DNA from: Apostichopus japonicus
Lineage: Eukaryota > Echinodermata > Holothuroidea > Aspidochirotida > Stichopodidae
Direction of reading: 5' to 3'
Length of the DNA stretch: 64,000 bases
NCBI RefSeq assembly: GCF_037975245.1
Contig: NC_092579.1
Coordinates: 7,501,001 to 7,565,000, forward strand
Shown: positions 46,301 to 57,644 of the stretch, one piece after another
Numbering within the stretch: position 1 is the first letter of the stretch
Layout of the letters: each line of letters opens with the position of its first letter
Translations under genes and position numbers: made by a program
Notes under the pieces: generated by a model
Told to the model about the DNA's origin: nothing
Seen by the model: only the letters and a program-made list of their open reading frames with translations
Databases searched by the model: none

Positions 46301-49300
46301 AGATGCTATAGCACTTTTGAGGATGTACACAATAGATTTGTTTACTAAATGCTTTCCTTACAGCTTCACAAATACTTTCTTTGGTCCCATTGAGGCCAGA
46401 TTGGCAGCTTTGCGGCACCTATTAAGGGTGGATCCCTGCTATTCAGGACGAACAAAACCAGTAATCCCTCCCAGTTACAGATATGTCTGTTTGTAATGGT
46501 ACTTCACGACTTAGTACTTCGGCCACGTAAAACAGTATGCAAAAGAAAAAAAAAACAAATTGGGAGGTTTGGTTTATTTTGGCACCTTACCAGTTTGTAT
46601 CAGTAAAATATGAAGACCTAGCTGCACCAGCTGTGGACCCAAGGATTAGTGCAGCTGGTAGAACTTTGGTGGTCATATATCACATACACAATTTAAGCAA
46701 AATAAGAGTGCTAGTGTAATGATGCTATATATAGCTATTGTAGTTTCTATGATATTCACTTTAAACATCTTTCAAGAGTGTCCTGTACAGGCTAATAGAT
46801 AATGAACTGCGACATGAGTATCACATTTCCAAGGTCAATTGAATAAACTCTGGGGCCAAATTGGTTGTGGGAGGGGATGGACTTAAAGGTCTTTAGTGTT
46901 CTCGTCTTCCCTTTAGAGATGTGTTTGGAATGACTTTTGCCAAAAGATGGTCACCAAGATATAAACGTTTTTACAAATTTTATGGTCACTTTCAGAGGAG
47001 CACTTGTACTACTCAGCAGGAAGTTTTTTAGTGTCTAAATATATACTTTTATACATCTTGGAATCAAAGGAAGGTTAGCTTTTAAAGTAACTTTCTTTCA
47101 GAAATTTTCAGCAGATGCACTCGAATGCTAAACTTGAGAGCAATACAATATGACCAAATTCAGCATGCAAAACTTACAAACAAAATTGTTCATTGTTGGC
47201 TGTATTTTGTCAAAACAAACTTGGGAATAATACATTGATACCGTAACTCACAAGCTACTGTAAAGAGCCCCCATAACACTGGGATAATGGCCTGAAAAAG
47301 ATATTCGAGATTTGAGTTCATTTCACCCATAATATTGCTTTGTATTTGAAGGTCATCAGTTACACTGCCCACAAATATGCTAGCAAGTTAACTAATTTAA
47401 GTTACATTCAAGTTAGCTTCAGCCAGCATTTAACTGCCACCCACAAAGCTTCTTACCTCACAGATGCATGTTAATGTTGTATTGTTTCCAAATTTTAGCA
47501 GCTAAAAGCTGCAAGGTTTCAAAAGGCTCGGTTTCTCAAAGTAATTCCTAGCCGGTGAGGGGTATTAAAGTCTCATTTAATGTCTCACTGTTGAAAACCA
47601 CTTTTAGGGTAGTGCTCAGTAATTAAAATGCGCCTCAAAATTTGAGCATTTTAACCAATTACTTGACATTCCACCATGGGGCGGCGTGGGGGGGGGGGCA
47701 GGCAATAATGACAAACTTTAAAGAATAACTTTTGGCCCGAAATTAATTTCGATACATTTGTAGTCTGTTCAATAACACAGTTTTCAAAAAAGAGAAGTTC
47801 AATCCAAGTTGTCTTATAGAACACTTTAAATTTTGAGAAATGATCGTTAAACAGCAGATGTTCGTCGATTAAGGACTGTATAGTCTATTGCAAACTATGA
47901 GGTCAGTTCGTCAAAAGCAACACAAAACTCGTTCAATGGGAAACACTTGTATGGTCTCAGATGACATGTTTTCAATCGGAAGAATGCTCTGTTGTTTATA
48001 TCAATTATAAAGAAAATGTCTTACTTGAGTTATTAGGATTTGTGAAACAACCAATGGACATGAAGGGCCTGCACACACGGAGGAGCTGATGGCATCGTCT
48101 CTGAAGCCTTAAAGGCATTGAAGACTCACCCCAAACCGTGTGTGGCCATCTGAAAAAGTTAACTTTCGTTGCTTGCAAGTGACGTTTTGTTTGTGTCGCT
48201 ACAAAATGCAGACAGTACAGTAATGAAACGTGTTACCTTGTTTTCTTTTGCTGGACCTGAGATGTCCATCGCTGTATCGTTTGTACACTGTGCTGTGGGT
48301 ATTGACCGCAGCTGTATGTACTGACTGTACACTAATGTCTAATTACCGAAGGTAGCAAGCTGTGTGCGTATTTTCTGCGATGGATGGTTGTGTCTAACAC
48401 TTTTGTTACACCTCATTCAAAACTAGGTCAGATTACCGCCATTAGACGTTTCTTTTTGCGTGAGTCTTTGAACACACTCTTTAAAAGAAGCATCACAGAG
48501 ATTTAAATTTATATTGTAAAGGTGAATATCTCTAAAACCAAAATAGATACAAAGAGAAACTTTACTAGCACAGTGGCACTCACAGTTACCTTTTTTTTCT
48601 TGGACTATAAACATATAAAGACTTAAAATTGTGCCTAAAGCCACACCTATTTATTTAGCATGAAGCTGTGATTTTCAATAAGTAGCCAATTTAATGCATC
48701 TCAGTGTCTGGCTATGATCTTACAGTATAAGGTTTGAAGTTTCTCTGTTATTCTACATTTTAGGTGTAAATTGTGTTTCATCGTCGTCTTCCACCACCTT
48801 ATTTACTTATATACTCTCTGTCTCCAATTGTTCCTCCCTTTAACCCTCTCTCTGATATATTGTTGTCTTTAAAGTGTTCAGACCCCCCATTCCTGGGTGG
48901 GAGGCAAACCCATTAACTTCTAAGTATCAAACACTTGAGTTTCAGTTTATCTCTCTTTGAAGGAGCTTTCAGCACTGCATGCATGGTAAGGTAAAAGATT
49001 TGAAAGAAAAAACTTTGATGTCATCATCCTGTGGTATTCTGACAAACACATTTTACTTCTTCAAATTGACTATATAAACTAGACAAGACAAACAGTTATT
49101 ATTTGCTGTATGAATCATAAACGGTTCTACTTCTCTGAGTAACTGCAATGGTTATCTCACTGAAAGAGATTTTTTTTTGGTAGTAGTAGTAGTAGCACCT
49201 AATTAAATAAAGCTGTTTCAGCATTTTCCTTACAAGGGGAAGCTCAATGGAATTGAGATTAGCAGCTCAAACAGGTGAGGCCTTTTTCCCTTTCAGTGAA

Positions 49301-52300
49301 AGTTACTGGTAGGTTTGAAATCTCTGATATGACCACCCAACTGGATAATCCTCACAGCCAGACATTTCGGTGAATGTGCTGCAGATTTTAGAAGAATAGC
49401 CTGACGACTTTTGTCAGTGGGTTAAAGTCGCTTCCTACGATGATGCAGTTTATTAGCTTGGCTAATCAACTTTATATTCGTGCATATATGATTAAACATT
49501 AACTTATGAAATGTGTCCGGCTGATCAACTTTTAGAATGTAAGGACACAATAATCTTTGGCTTGAATTGCCTCTAGTCTTTTTGCAGCAGTGGAGACAGT
49601 TAAAATGGAGGGAGTGGTAGGGGATGGGCACTATTTTAAAGCCAAAATGGGATTGATGGCCACCAGAATTGTAGTTGCTATGACGACAGTTTTAAGAAGT
49701 AAACAACATGCACCAATGTGTAAACCATTATTTATCCCTCTTAATTAGAGTTCAAAGTAATTTGTGAATGTTGAACTGTCCTTGTCAGTCCAGACAGAAG
49801 GAAAAGAAACTTATTTCTTGTCTAGGTGCCACTACTTTTTTAAAATGTCAATGTGTGTGTGCCAGATTTAAACTTCGTCCTTTCCAGCTTACTGCCCTAA
49901 AAGCTCAGTGAAATGACACATTTCTATGCAATTTTAATATTAATATTCATTGTTTTCATTGAGTTATCTGTTGTTAAACATTTTGAGCTGAATAAAATTT
50001 GCCAGATTTATTAACAAGTTCGTAGATTCTATAAACTTCAATCAAAATTTGCAAGCCCCACGCAACAGATCATGCGCCAATCAAATCTCTCTGTTTTGTC
50101 TAAGACCGTTAGGCATAGGACTACTTTCACTTTTGTGGCTAGTCTGTGTTGGGTTTCTTCACTTGAATAGTATCTTTCTTTTGGTCTTACTGATGTATCA
50201 CATGTATGTATTTTAGATCCTCCTGCAAGCAAGAACTTGTGGAGAAGCCTCACTGGCTTATCAAAGCCGCAATCTGATCGAAGTCAGTCTCTTACATTCA
50301 TATTTAACATCCATGATTATGAATTGTCAATTGTCAACAACTCTGTAACTGGACGACATGCATACATTAAACTTGGAGTGACTCGAACCGGGGACCTAAT
50401 GATTGGACCTTATGATTGGACCTTATTGTAGCTTGCGAAATTGTCATTTCCTTCCATTGCAATGAATAAACCGGTGTTTTCAGACGTTTCCTCCATGGAA
50501 TTGGGTAAAAAAAGTGGACGGTACGAGTATATATGTTACATTTATGTAATGAACATGTTGATATGGGGGGTCGCAGTGATTTTACGGTAAATCGTTCGCG
50601 CCATAAGGGCAACAGAAAATCAATTTCTTTCTTTCGATTTCGACAGCTTTGTTTGATTAAACCCACCTGGTCAGAGTGCATTTAGAATAAGAAACATTGA
50701 ATCTGCTTCGGAAGTTTGTTTTCAAGTACAAAGCACACCTACTGTTGTACCAGGGAGCTGCTACTAGCAGCTCCCTGGTTGTACTGTATGTTGCATTAGA
50801 ATCATCAATCAGACCATTCTGGTATGTTATACGGTACTGTCCCTCAACAGTGGTCTCCAGTCCTTCCAGAATAGAACTGTAACTTGAATCTACAGCATCC
50901 ACCAATTTCTGAGCTGAGAAATTTCAATGGCTTATTAGGAAAGGAGTACTTAAAGAAACATTATTACTCAGGTTTTACTGTTTTTCAGTGCATGAAAAAT
51001 GGAAATGATAGCTACAGTAGGGTCAAAAAAGTTAAAAGGAATAGGGAGGTAGTATTTGTCCAGGCGTAGTACTTGAACGTCTATGAGTTCTGTGACTAAA
51101 AAAAGTGCACAGCAAACCTAACACATCATTATGTACAATGATTGGCCATCAGACCACTGAGGGGTGTCATAGTGTCCCTCTACAGTGGACTATATTTGCA
51201 ATTGTGTGGATTTGGCCTATTAATGAGACATTTTATAAATGAAGCCCCTGTATGCTACAATCCATAAATATTGACAAAACATCCAATGCCCAGTGATGAT
51301 TAAGCAATGTTTAATGGAATAATTAATCTTCGCATTGCGAGCTAAATTATTAATGCAAGTTTCTATTTCTTCAAACTTGGGATGAATTTTTGGTGAATTT
51401 TTAACAGAGATTCAACATTTAATAAAATCACAGAACATTGTTTCATCAACTTGCGTAGAAAGCGTCAACCATTTCGAGAAATTAGCATGTACATGTGAGT
51501 AATATTACAGTAAAGGGGGAAAGCGTTTGTAGGATAAAATTTCTATAGAAAAATCCTTGATTAATTCTATCGTTTCATTTTATTTTGAATTTTTTTTTTA
51601 TTCAGTATCAACTTAAATTGTTGCATTGTTTGCCAGCAATAGCTGTTCTGTCTGGATGATCAGAGAATCTCTTTGTGTGATCTTGGATCATGTATTCACA
51701 GCCTTCTTTGTTTGTTGAGTGATTGCCAGGAGGGAAAACATTGCTTTGATAGCTCGATCTGGAACATTCCCTCTGATAAGATATATACTGTAATGGCTTG
51801 TGGATGGATCTCTGTGGACAGTTTTGTTGAAGGTTTTGATGTGGAAATGAAAAAGGAGAAAGAAAGAAGGGGGGAAAAAAAGAGAGAAGAGAAGGAAAAT
51901 GGAAAAATCCTTTGTGTGTGGAATTGCTAAAAGAAATACCCTTGGGAAACACTTAAGTTGTTGGATGTAAACTGAAAGGGGAGAACTTTTAGAAAACCAA
52001 ACAAACCATTCATTGTATCTGATAGGAAAAGAGAAGTCCTTCATGTTGAGTGTGAATGGAGAGGACGATCATCACATGCTCTGTTGGTAGGTTCTTTTTT
52101 TGTTGTTAGGTTTATCTTTAATCAGGCAGCCTTTTGTATCTTACGAATGCAGAGAAGAGGAGGTATATATACCTACCTGCCTGCCAATATATTGTTAAAA
52201 GTGTATTGCAGAGCTTCGCTGTGCTTTCAATTGTACTCCAATACTTGCAGTGTTTGGTAACATTCTAATGCCTTCATCTCACGTACCCCACTACCTGTCT

Positions 52301-55238
52301 CCTTCCCTCCTCTATGCCTCGATCTCGCCTCCCCTGCCACCCTCCTATCTCCCTGCCTCCCTTTCCTCATCCTTCCCTCTCCCAAAGGAAAGTCGAGAAT
52401 TAACTGTGAAGACAGGTTTTTAATATGTCTGTGGGCTGGATAGAGAGGTCCTGATTTATTTCAAGGGACAGAACATTGGAATGGTATTAATTCAAATTAT
52501 ATTAGCAGCTTTTTGTATCTGCAGATTAAATTTAAATTAAATTTTGCTTAAAGATTCCCCCAAATACTTGATTTACATCTTTATACCTTTATGTATACAT
52601 TTATAAATACTGCACTGTTACCCAACAGCAGTATCCTTTCAATGGGGGTGATGCTAGTCATTGGCTTGAGATCATTCCTAAATCTGGAAGCAATGGTGCA
52701 TTTAACCTTATAATGGGTACCTATTTGAAGTCATGAGTAACACACTTGACCTCCACCCCTCCCCTTCTCCCTCTTAAAAGATTCATATCCAGATGAGGGA
52801 AGTTCCACTATTACTTTGAACTTAATTGTGAACCACTTTATTAATATTTTCCTGCATGATGCCTCCTGAGATCAGTTTTTGGCAACAGTTTGCTTTTGTT
52901 TCTAAGTTTTATTACAAAACAATGTAAACTGGATTAATTGAGGTTTCATCTGGATCTCTTGTCAGATTATGACATGTTTTTGATTAGCCAATTAATCGAA
53001 TTGCCACTCGAGTAATTATTTACCTAATACGGAAAACAGAAATTAAAAGGAAGTCTCCTCCACTAGTAAGCCACCCCGGGTATATATGGTATTATATATG
53101 GAAAAAATGTAAGTTAAGTGATGACAGTTTCTAAAATTAGGTTAAACTATCAAAAAATAGGAAGGATGAATGGGTCAAGTTTCTAAACAAGTTGAATTAA
53201 GTAGGTCATATACACACATTGAAATGGTTTCACTTGTTGATAAGCAGGTCAGTCCTGAATGGAGTCCATATTATTAGTAAGAAGTGACCAGGGTTTACTT
53301 TGGCTTTAGCTAGGGCTCAGCAAATGGGATTTTTGTTTAGCTGGTAAATTTGTTGTGGTTCCTGTTTAAACTACCTTGTTAAGTTTCAAAGAGGTTTCCT
53401 ATTTACTGTTTATTAGCTACCACCTTACCTCAGGGTCCTGAACAATGCTTTCATTTATTCCAATTTTTGTCCGACTTCATGGAGCACTAGTAAAGTTGTA
53501 AGTGTTTGTAGGTTTGAATGTAAACATAGAAGGGACAGGAACTACTGTTCATGTCAGTGTATATGGTCATTATATACGGTCTCTGTGGCTGTTATTTTCC
53601 CCTCTATTGAGATATCAAAGGAAGAAGCTGTTTTAGACATGATTCGAGGTGTACCGTAGCTTTTTTGTTGTCACTAATTAACTGGTTGGAAGTGAACAGT
53701 ATCTCTTTGTTGTCGCTTTTATATTGAAGCATCAGGTTGGATGTACAGATGATGTCTTAATGTCTGGCAAAAAAAAAAATGTTCACAAGAGCTGAAATAT
53801 AAAAGAGCAAAGTCTGAAATGATAGAATTGTGCCATTTTCAACTGAAAGGTAAAACAGGGTGTCCCCATTAAAGGCAATGAAGACTCGCCCCAAACCCTG
53901 TGCGGCCATCTGGAAAAGTTAATTTTCTGTTGCTTGCAAAAAAATGCAGACAGTAATGAAACGTGATACCATATGTTATCTTTAGCTGGACCTGAGATGT
54001 CCATCGCTCTATCGTTAGTACACTGTGCTGTGGGTAATTGACCGCAGCTGAATGTACTGACTGTACACTAGTGTTTAAATACAGACGTTAGCAAGCTCTG
54101 TGTGTATTTTCTGGGATCGATGGTGGTGTCTAACACTTCTGTTACACCTCATTCGAAACTAGGTCATATTACCGGCATTAGACGTTTCTTTTTGCGCAAG
54201 TCTTCACACCCTTTAATAATGATACTCCATCATATCAGCACAGTGTTAATTTATAGAGCTGTCCTGACTCAGTGCTGTATCACTGCAATATAAAGAGGAT
54301 CATATATATGCAACAATCAATTGAAAAGTGCATGTCAAAATAAGTAAGAAATATATTTCACAGGATCCAGGGGTCCACATATACCTGTCGTATAACCCCC
54401 CCCCCCCCCCCATATGGTAGCTTAAAGTCATGCAACTTGGTCATGTTGAACATATCCCTGCACATCTTCACAGCAAGACAAAAATCTCATAAAAGTTGAA
54501 CAATTTTTGAGCTGAGAGATTTATGATGTCTTTTCAATAAAGAGTAAAAAGCTCTCAAGATTGGTTAATATTTTAGTGGGCTGGTTTTATGCTCAGTTAC
54601 CCAGTATATATATGGCTTTTATGATCCTTGACTTGAAAGTTCATTGAAGTTTTTGGTATTTCATCCAGGCTGTGGTATAAAGTACAGAGACATCATTTGG
54701 TGGTAAAATACAGTCCTTTTTTGGTGCACCAGTGCGTCTCTCCTTCTCTATGGGCTGGCTCACTGCTCGCTGTGTGTAAGTTGTGTTGTAGTGACCTTCT
54801 GATCTTGAGAGAGTCAGGCCTAATCTAATCTGGCAGCTATCTCGGTTCCAGTTCGCAAGATATCCAAAGTATTAGGAGGAAATATTTTTATCCAATGAAT
54901 TGTTGCTGTAATATCCGGAAGCCTGTGATCATACCCTGGGGAGTGTATTTTAGGTCCTGATAAAAAACTTCCCTTCTTGTGTATATATACATATCTAGTA
55001 TAGCCATTGCAGGATGTTTTTTTGACTAAGTGATTTGACTAAGGTAGGGGTTGGTCAGTATGTACCTCACTGTCGGTATTAAATTCTGTTGAAAGAGGAA
55101 TTGTTTCTGTCTTTGTCAGCGATCTAGCATTGAGCTATGATATCATAGATCTGTCATTTGTAAACTTACAATTGCCAGATCAGGTAAAGAAACAAGTTCA
55201 GTTTGCATACTTGTGTGAAGTATTTAGTGGGATCTCAG
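40349..55238 (+). CDS. Tentative unrecognised gene, first four small exons, 3' end outside
   Basis: Four exon candidates chain in phase: 40349-40369 (ATG, MSNLYFK, donor AAG|GTATGC), 44969-45002 (RKVSFSESQKR, TTGCAG acceptor, GAG|GTAAGT donor), 52026-52086 (KEKSFMLSVNGEDDHHMLC, donor TTG|GTAGGT) and 55120-55238 (acceptor GTCAG, LQLPDQVKKQVQFAYLCEVF, donor CAG|GTAAGT). Phases 0, 1, 2, 1 join without a stop, about 78 residues. The fourth exon is the strongest single case. I recognise no family. Introns are 4.6, 7.0 and 3.0 kb, far longer than in the genes to the left, and the next exon should start in phase 1 after 55238, possibly at or beyond the window end, which closes with a CTTCTCAATTTAG acceptor-like string. 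Any single exon could be false. Confidence 0.5.
40530..40592 (+). repeat. 25-base tandem duplication
   Basis: CACTGAAAAGTTGTAAGGTT occurs twice in a row in the putative first intron. Confidence 0.8.
43736..43771. mobile_element. Very short palindromic element (CAGGGAGCTGC family), copy 1
   Basis: CAGGGAGCTGC, a short loop, then GCAGCTCCCTG: inverted arms of 11 bases with a 14-base spacer. Related palindromes at 50751 and 57612, and split halves at about 56853 and 57283. Confidence 0.65.
43838..44445 (+). repeat. Tandem pair of 296-base units, each with a LINE-like tail
   Basis: Unit 1 is 43838-44133, unit 2 starts at 44134 (AATTAGATTTGAAAAGTAG in both). Each contains TCCTGAAGTGGCGCTATATA and an ATT microsatellite in its middle (GCGCTATATAA at 44000 and 44302). 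The sequence after the tail is also duplicated, so the duplication came after insertion of the tail element. Confidence 0.88.
45003..48108. other. Long intron or intergenic stretch
   Basis: No exon supported. The segment 45520-46520 is less AT-rich and holds a stop-terminated open stretch after a CTTTCCTTACAG acceptor-like site (46365), reading FFGPIEARLAALRHLL; its phase does not fit the neighbouring exons. The rest is plain. Confidence 0.35.
48109..48484 (+). mobile_element. TTAA-flanked MITE, family A copy 2 (376 bases)
   Basis: Starts TTAAAGGCATTGAAGACTCA, ends with GAACACACTCTTTAA; TTAA at both edges. Complete copy with full internal match to 53869-54216. Confidence 0.9.
48485..50750. 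other. Intronic or intergenic, no exon supported
   Basis: A TAG trinucleotide run lies near 49182. An open stretch after a TTTTAG acceptor at 50217 (DPPASKNLWRSLTGLSKPQ) is in phase with the 45002 donor, but no good donor follows it, so it was not put in the gene model. Confidence 0.35.
50751..50777. mobile_element. 27-base perfect palindromic element flanked by GTTGTAC
   Basis: CAGGGAGCTGCTA, one central C, then TAGCAGCTCCCTG. GTTGTAC stands immediately on both sides (50744-50750 and 50778-50784), like a target-site duplication. It looks like two hAT-type ends with nothing between. Confidence 0.7.
53869..54216 (+). mobile_element. TTAA-flanked MITE, family A copy 3 (348 bases)
   Basis: Starts TTAAAGGCAATGAAGACTCG, ends GTCTTCACACCCTTTAA. 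Compared with the 48109 copy it lacks a short segment after TTGCTTGCAA (about 53940). Confidence 0.9.
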
Positions 55239-56518
55239 GTAAGTGCCTAATACATACTTGTCTCTAAGTATGAGTGGGGGTGTAAGTGTATAGAAGTCAT
55301 TAAAGTGCCTTATACTACTAGTGATGGTTCTTAAATTTTAAGTCCAAAAAAAAAGAAAGGAAAACGACCTCATCTAGGTTTTACTTATTATACAGCACGT
55401 CCTTTTAAGGCAGAGGTAGGACAAGGCCTTGAAGTAAGTAAATTGTTGTCTTTGAATTATATTCGTTCACTTTCTCTTTGTGAAGAAGCTTCATCATGAT
55501 TTTGTGATCGTTTACAACCTTAGACTACAATTAAAAGTGCTAAACGAGATGATTTGAACTATCATGATAGGTATTGTTTTGATCATGTCTATAATTATGG
55601 AATGCATTATGGAGCTTTCATGTAATTAATTCTATGCTCTTCAAACCGATACTGGTTATTAATACGCTTATCCCTCAGATGTAATGAATGTGCAGCACAA
55701 TGTAAAATTGTGCAGCATGCATGCTATATGGATTGTTGTACAAGTAAGTACTGAATTTTATCCACCTTTAGCTTCTGTTCTACTCAAGGATTAAACCTTG
55801 GAGGGTCCATGACATTTCAAGGGCCCTCTGCAACTCAAACACAACTCAATAGGATACAGAATAACAATAGCACCTTAGAAAATGGAAGGAAATTATTCAA
55901 CCTTTTAACAAAGACCAGGACAATCACTCAGTCTCTGAATTCTTTCATCTCTTGAAAAAAGCGAGCTTCACTGTGTGTTTGAAAAGGTTTTGCATTCTTT
56001 TCTAAATAAATGAGAGGAAAAAAGTACGGAAGTGATTAGGTGGGCAATAGGTGAATAAGTTGAATGCTCTGTCAGACAGCAGTGATTTACCAATTCAGAG
56101 TGTTTCTGATACTGTCAAACTTATAGCCCTAGGTTTTCGAATGTCAATTTAACCAAAGGACAATGCTTTACAGCAGAACTGAAACAACAGATATATCTAG
56201 GTACGGTAAATTGTTGAGAAAGTTATAATATCAATGTTGAATAATAACACAGATCATATTGTTGCACTCCATGCCTATTGTTAGTTTTCATACTTTGTCG
56301 AGTACCACCCTCCACATTGCACGCAATAATGTCTGTAAATATAAAGGTCACCTCACTGTGTTCATTCCATATGAATGTTCATTTATTGTTTGTGCTTCAC
56401 AACAATAATTACTACAATGTAAAGAACACACAGTTTATACAGTAAGATAATGTCATGAAGAGGAAGTAGGCCTACTGTATGCTGAGAATCCTGGTGGGCT
56501 GGAGATTAGCTAACTCCC
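55239..56518. other. Intronic or intergenic, nothing identified
   Basis: AT-rich sequence following the fourth tentative exon. No terminal repeats, exon-like frames or microsatellites of note. Confidence 0.35.
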
Positions 56519-57603
56519 GTAAAGCAGCATTTTGCGTTTTGTCGCTGTTTTCCTCTTTTTTGACAAGTCCATCGAGTTTTTTACATATATCAATCACAAA
56601 ACAGCAAACTAAGATATTAGCCAAGTTATTTCTCTGCCAAAAGCGTTAATTGGCGAGTAATTAAGGACATTTGCAGATAATGAGAAAAGTGTCCACCGAC
56701 ACATTCCACATTTTATATTAATCGCAAACTGTTCCCCCAACCCACTAGTTCAAATCCAACTAGTTCAAATCCAACCAATCAGAGATGCAGGTTTAGTTAT
56801 GAGCCGTTGCTAAATATAGATTCAAACGTCGAGTTGGTAACTTTGAACAACCAGCGAGCTGGACTCTAAAGGCCCGGTCAGACTACAGCGATATTTTATC
56901 GGAATACGGTCCGATTTTTCCGATTTGGGGCCGAAGAGTGAGGTTTGTGGTAGTGAATATAATGAATGCAGTGGAATATTCCAATACCTACTCCAAATCT
57001 GAGGGGTTCTGGAACGGACTAAATTCTGAAGTGACGTCACATCCAAAAACGATAAAAATCGGAAGAGAAATCGGATAGCTATCCGATATTAGGAAACGGA
57101 GTCAATATCAAAAGTTAGGAGAGGGCTATATATTCCACATCGGAATGGCTCAACAGATAGCAAATCAGGTCCTTTATCACTGTGGCTAGAAGACCCGAAC
57201 GAAAAACAGGCTGTTTCGATACCTCCGCGAAAATCTGATAGTATTCCGATAAAAAATCGGTATAGTGTGACCGGGCCTTAACAGCTCCCTGGTACAACTG
57301 CCATAGACAATCTACACAAATCAAGCATGGATCTACACAAATCAAGCATGGTGTTGTATTACGTATTGGCATGCAATGACGTTTGTAGCTTTTAAATATT
57401 CATATTATGGACAAGGTTTATTTGGATCCCAAGGGAAAATATCTTCTACAAAAACAAAGTTGAAAGTTGTAAATTTTCAACTTTTATGCCACCATTTGAA
57501 GTAAGATTTGAATAGATAAGCTAGTTATGTATGTCGTTATGGCATCGTGGAATCAATGAGGTTGAGAAAAAACCATAGAAAAGGACGCAAAATGCTGCTT
57601 TAA
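56519..57603. mobile_element. TTAA-type element with AAAGCAGCATTTTGCGT ends, host of nested insertions
   Basis: Left end GTAAAGCAGCATTTTGCGTT, right end ACGCAAAATGCTGCTTTAA, inverted. The right edge has TTAA; the left has GTAA, a one-base change. It contains the TAA-flanked element at 56870-57278 and two short direct duplications (CTAGTTCAAATCCAA near 56745; ATCTACACAAATCAAGCATGG near 57310). Confidence 0.7.
56870..57278. mobile_element. PIF/Harbinger-like MITE with TAA duplication
   Basis: Left end AGGCCCGGTCAGACTA, right end AGTGTGACCGGGCCT, inverted. The similarity runs inward about 40 bases through TTTATCGGAATAC on the left and GTATTCCGATAAA on the right. TAA flanks both sides (56867-56869 and 57279-57281), the size and sequence used by Harbinger. 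409 bases, no ORF of note. Confidence 0.88.
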
Positions 57604-57611
57604 GCATATTC

Positions 57612-57644
57612 TAGGGAGCTGCTATAAAGTAAAACAGCTCCCCG
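57612..57644. mobile_element. Very short palindromic element (CAGGGAGCTGC family), copy 3
   Basis: TAGGGAGCTGCTA, a short A-rich spacer, then AACAGCTCCCCG. Arms are imperfect. It sits nine bases beyond the right end of the 56519-57603 element. Confidence 0.5.

Noticed and set aside
51608-52044. Phe/Pro-rich minus frames
   Set aside because: Complement of an A/G-rich tract (GAAAAAGGAGAAAG region); low complexity. The real candidate exon there is plus strand 52026-52086.
57115-57372. Minus-strand frame of 85 codons
   Set aside because: Lies across a Harbinger-like MITE and a 22-base tandem duplication; no motif.
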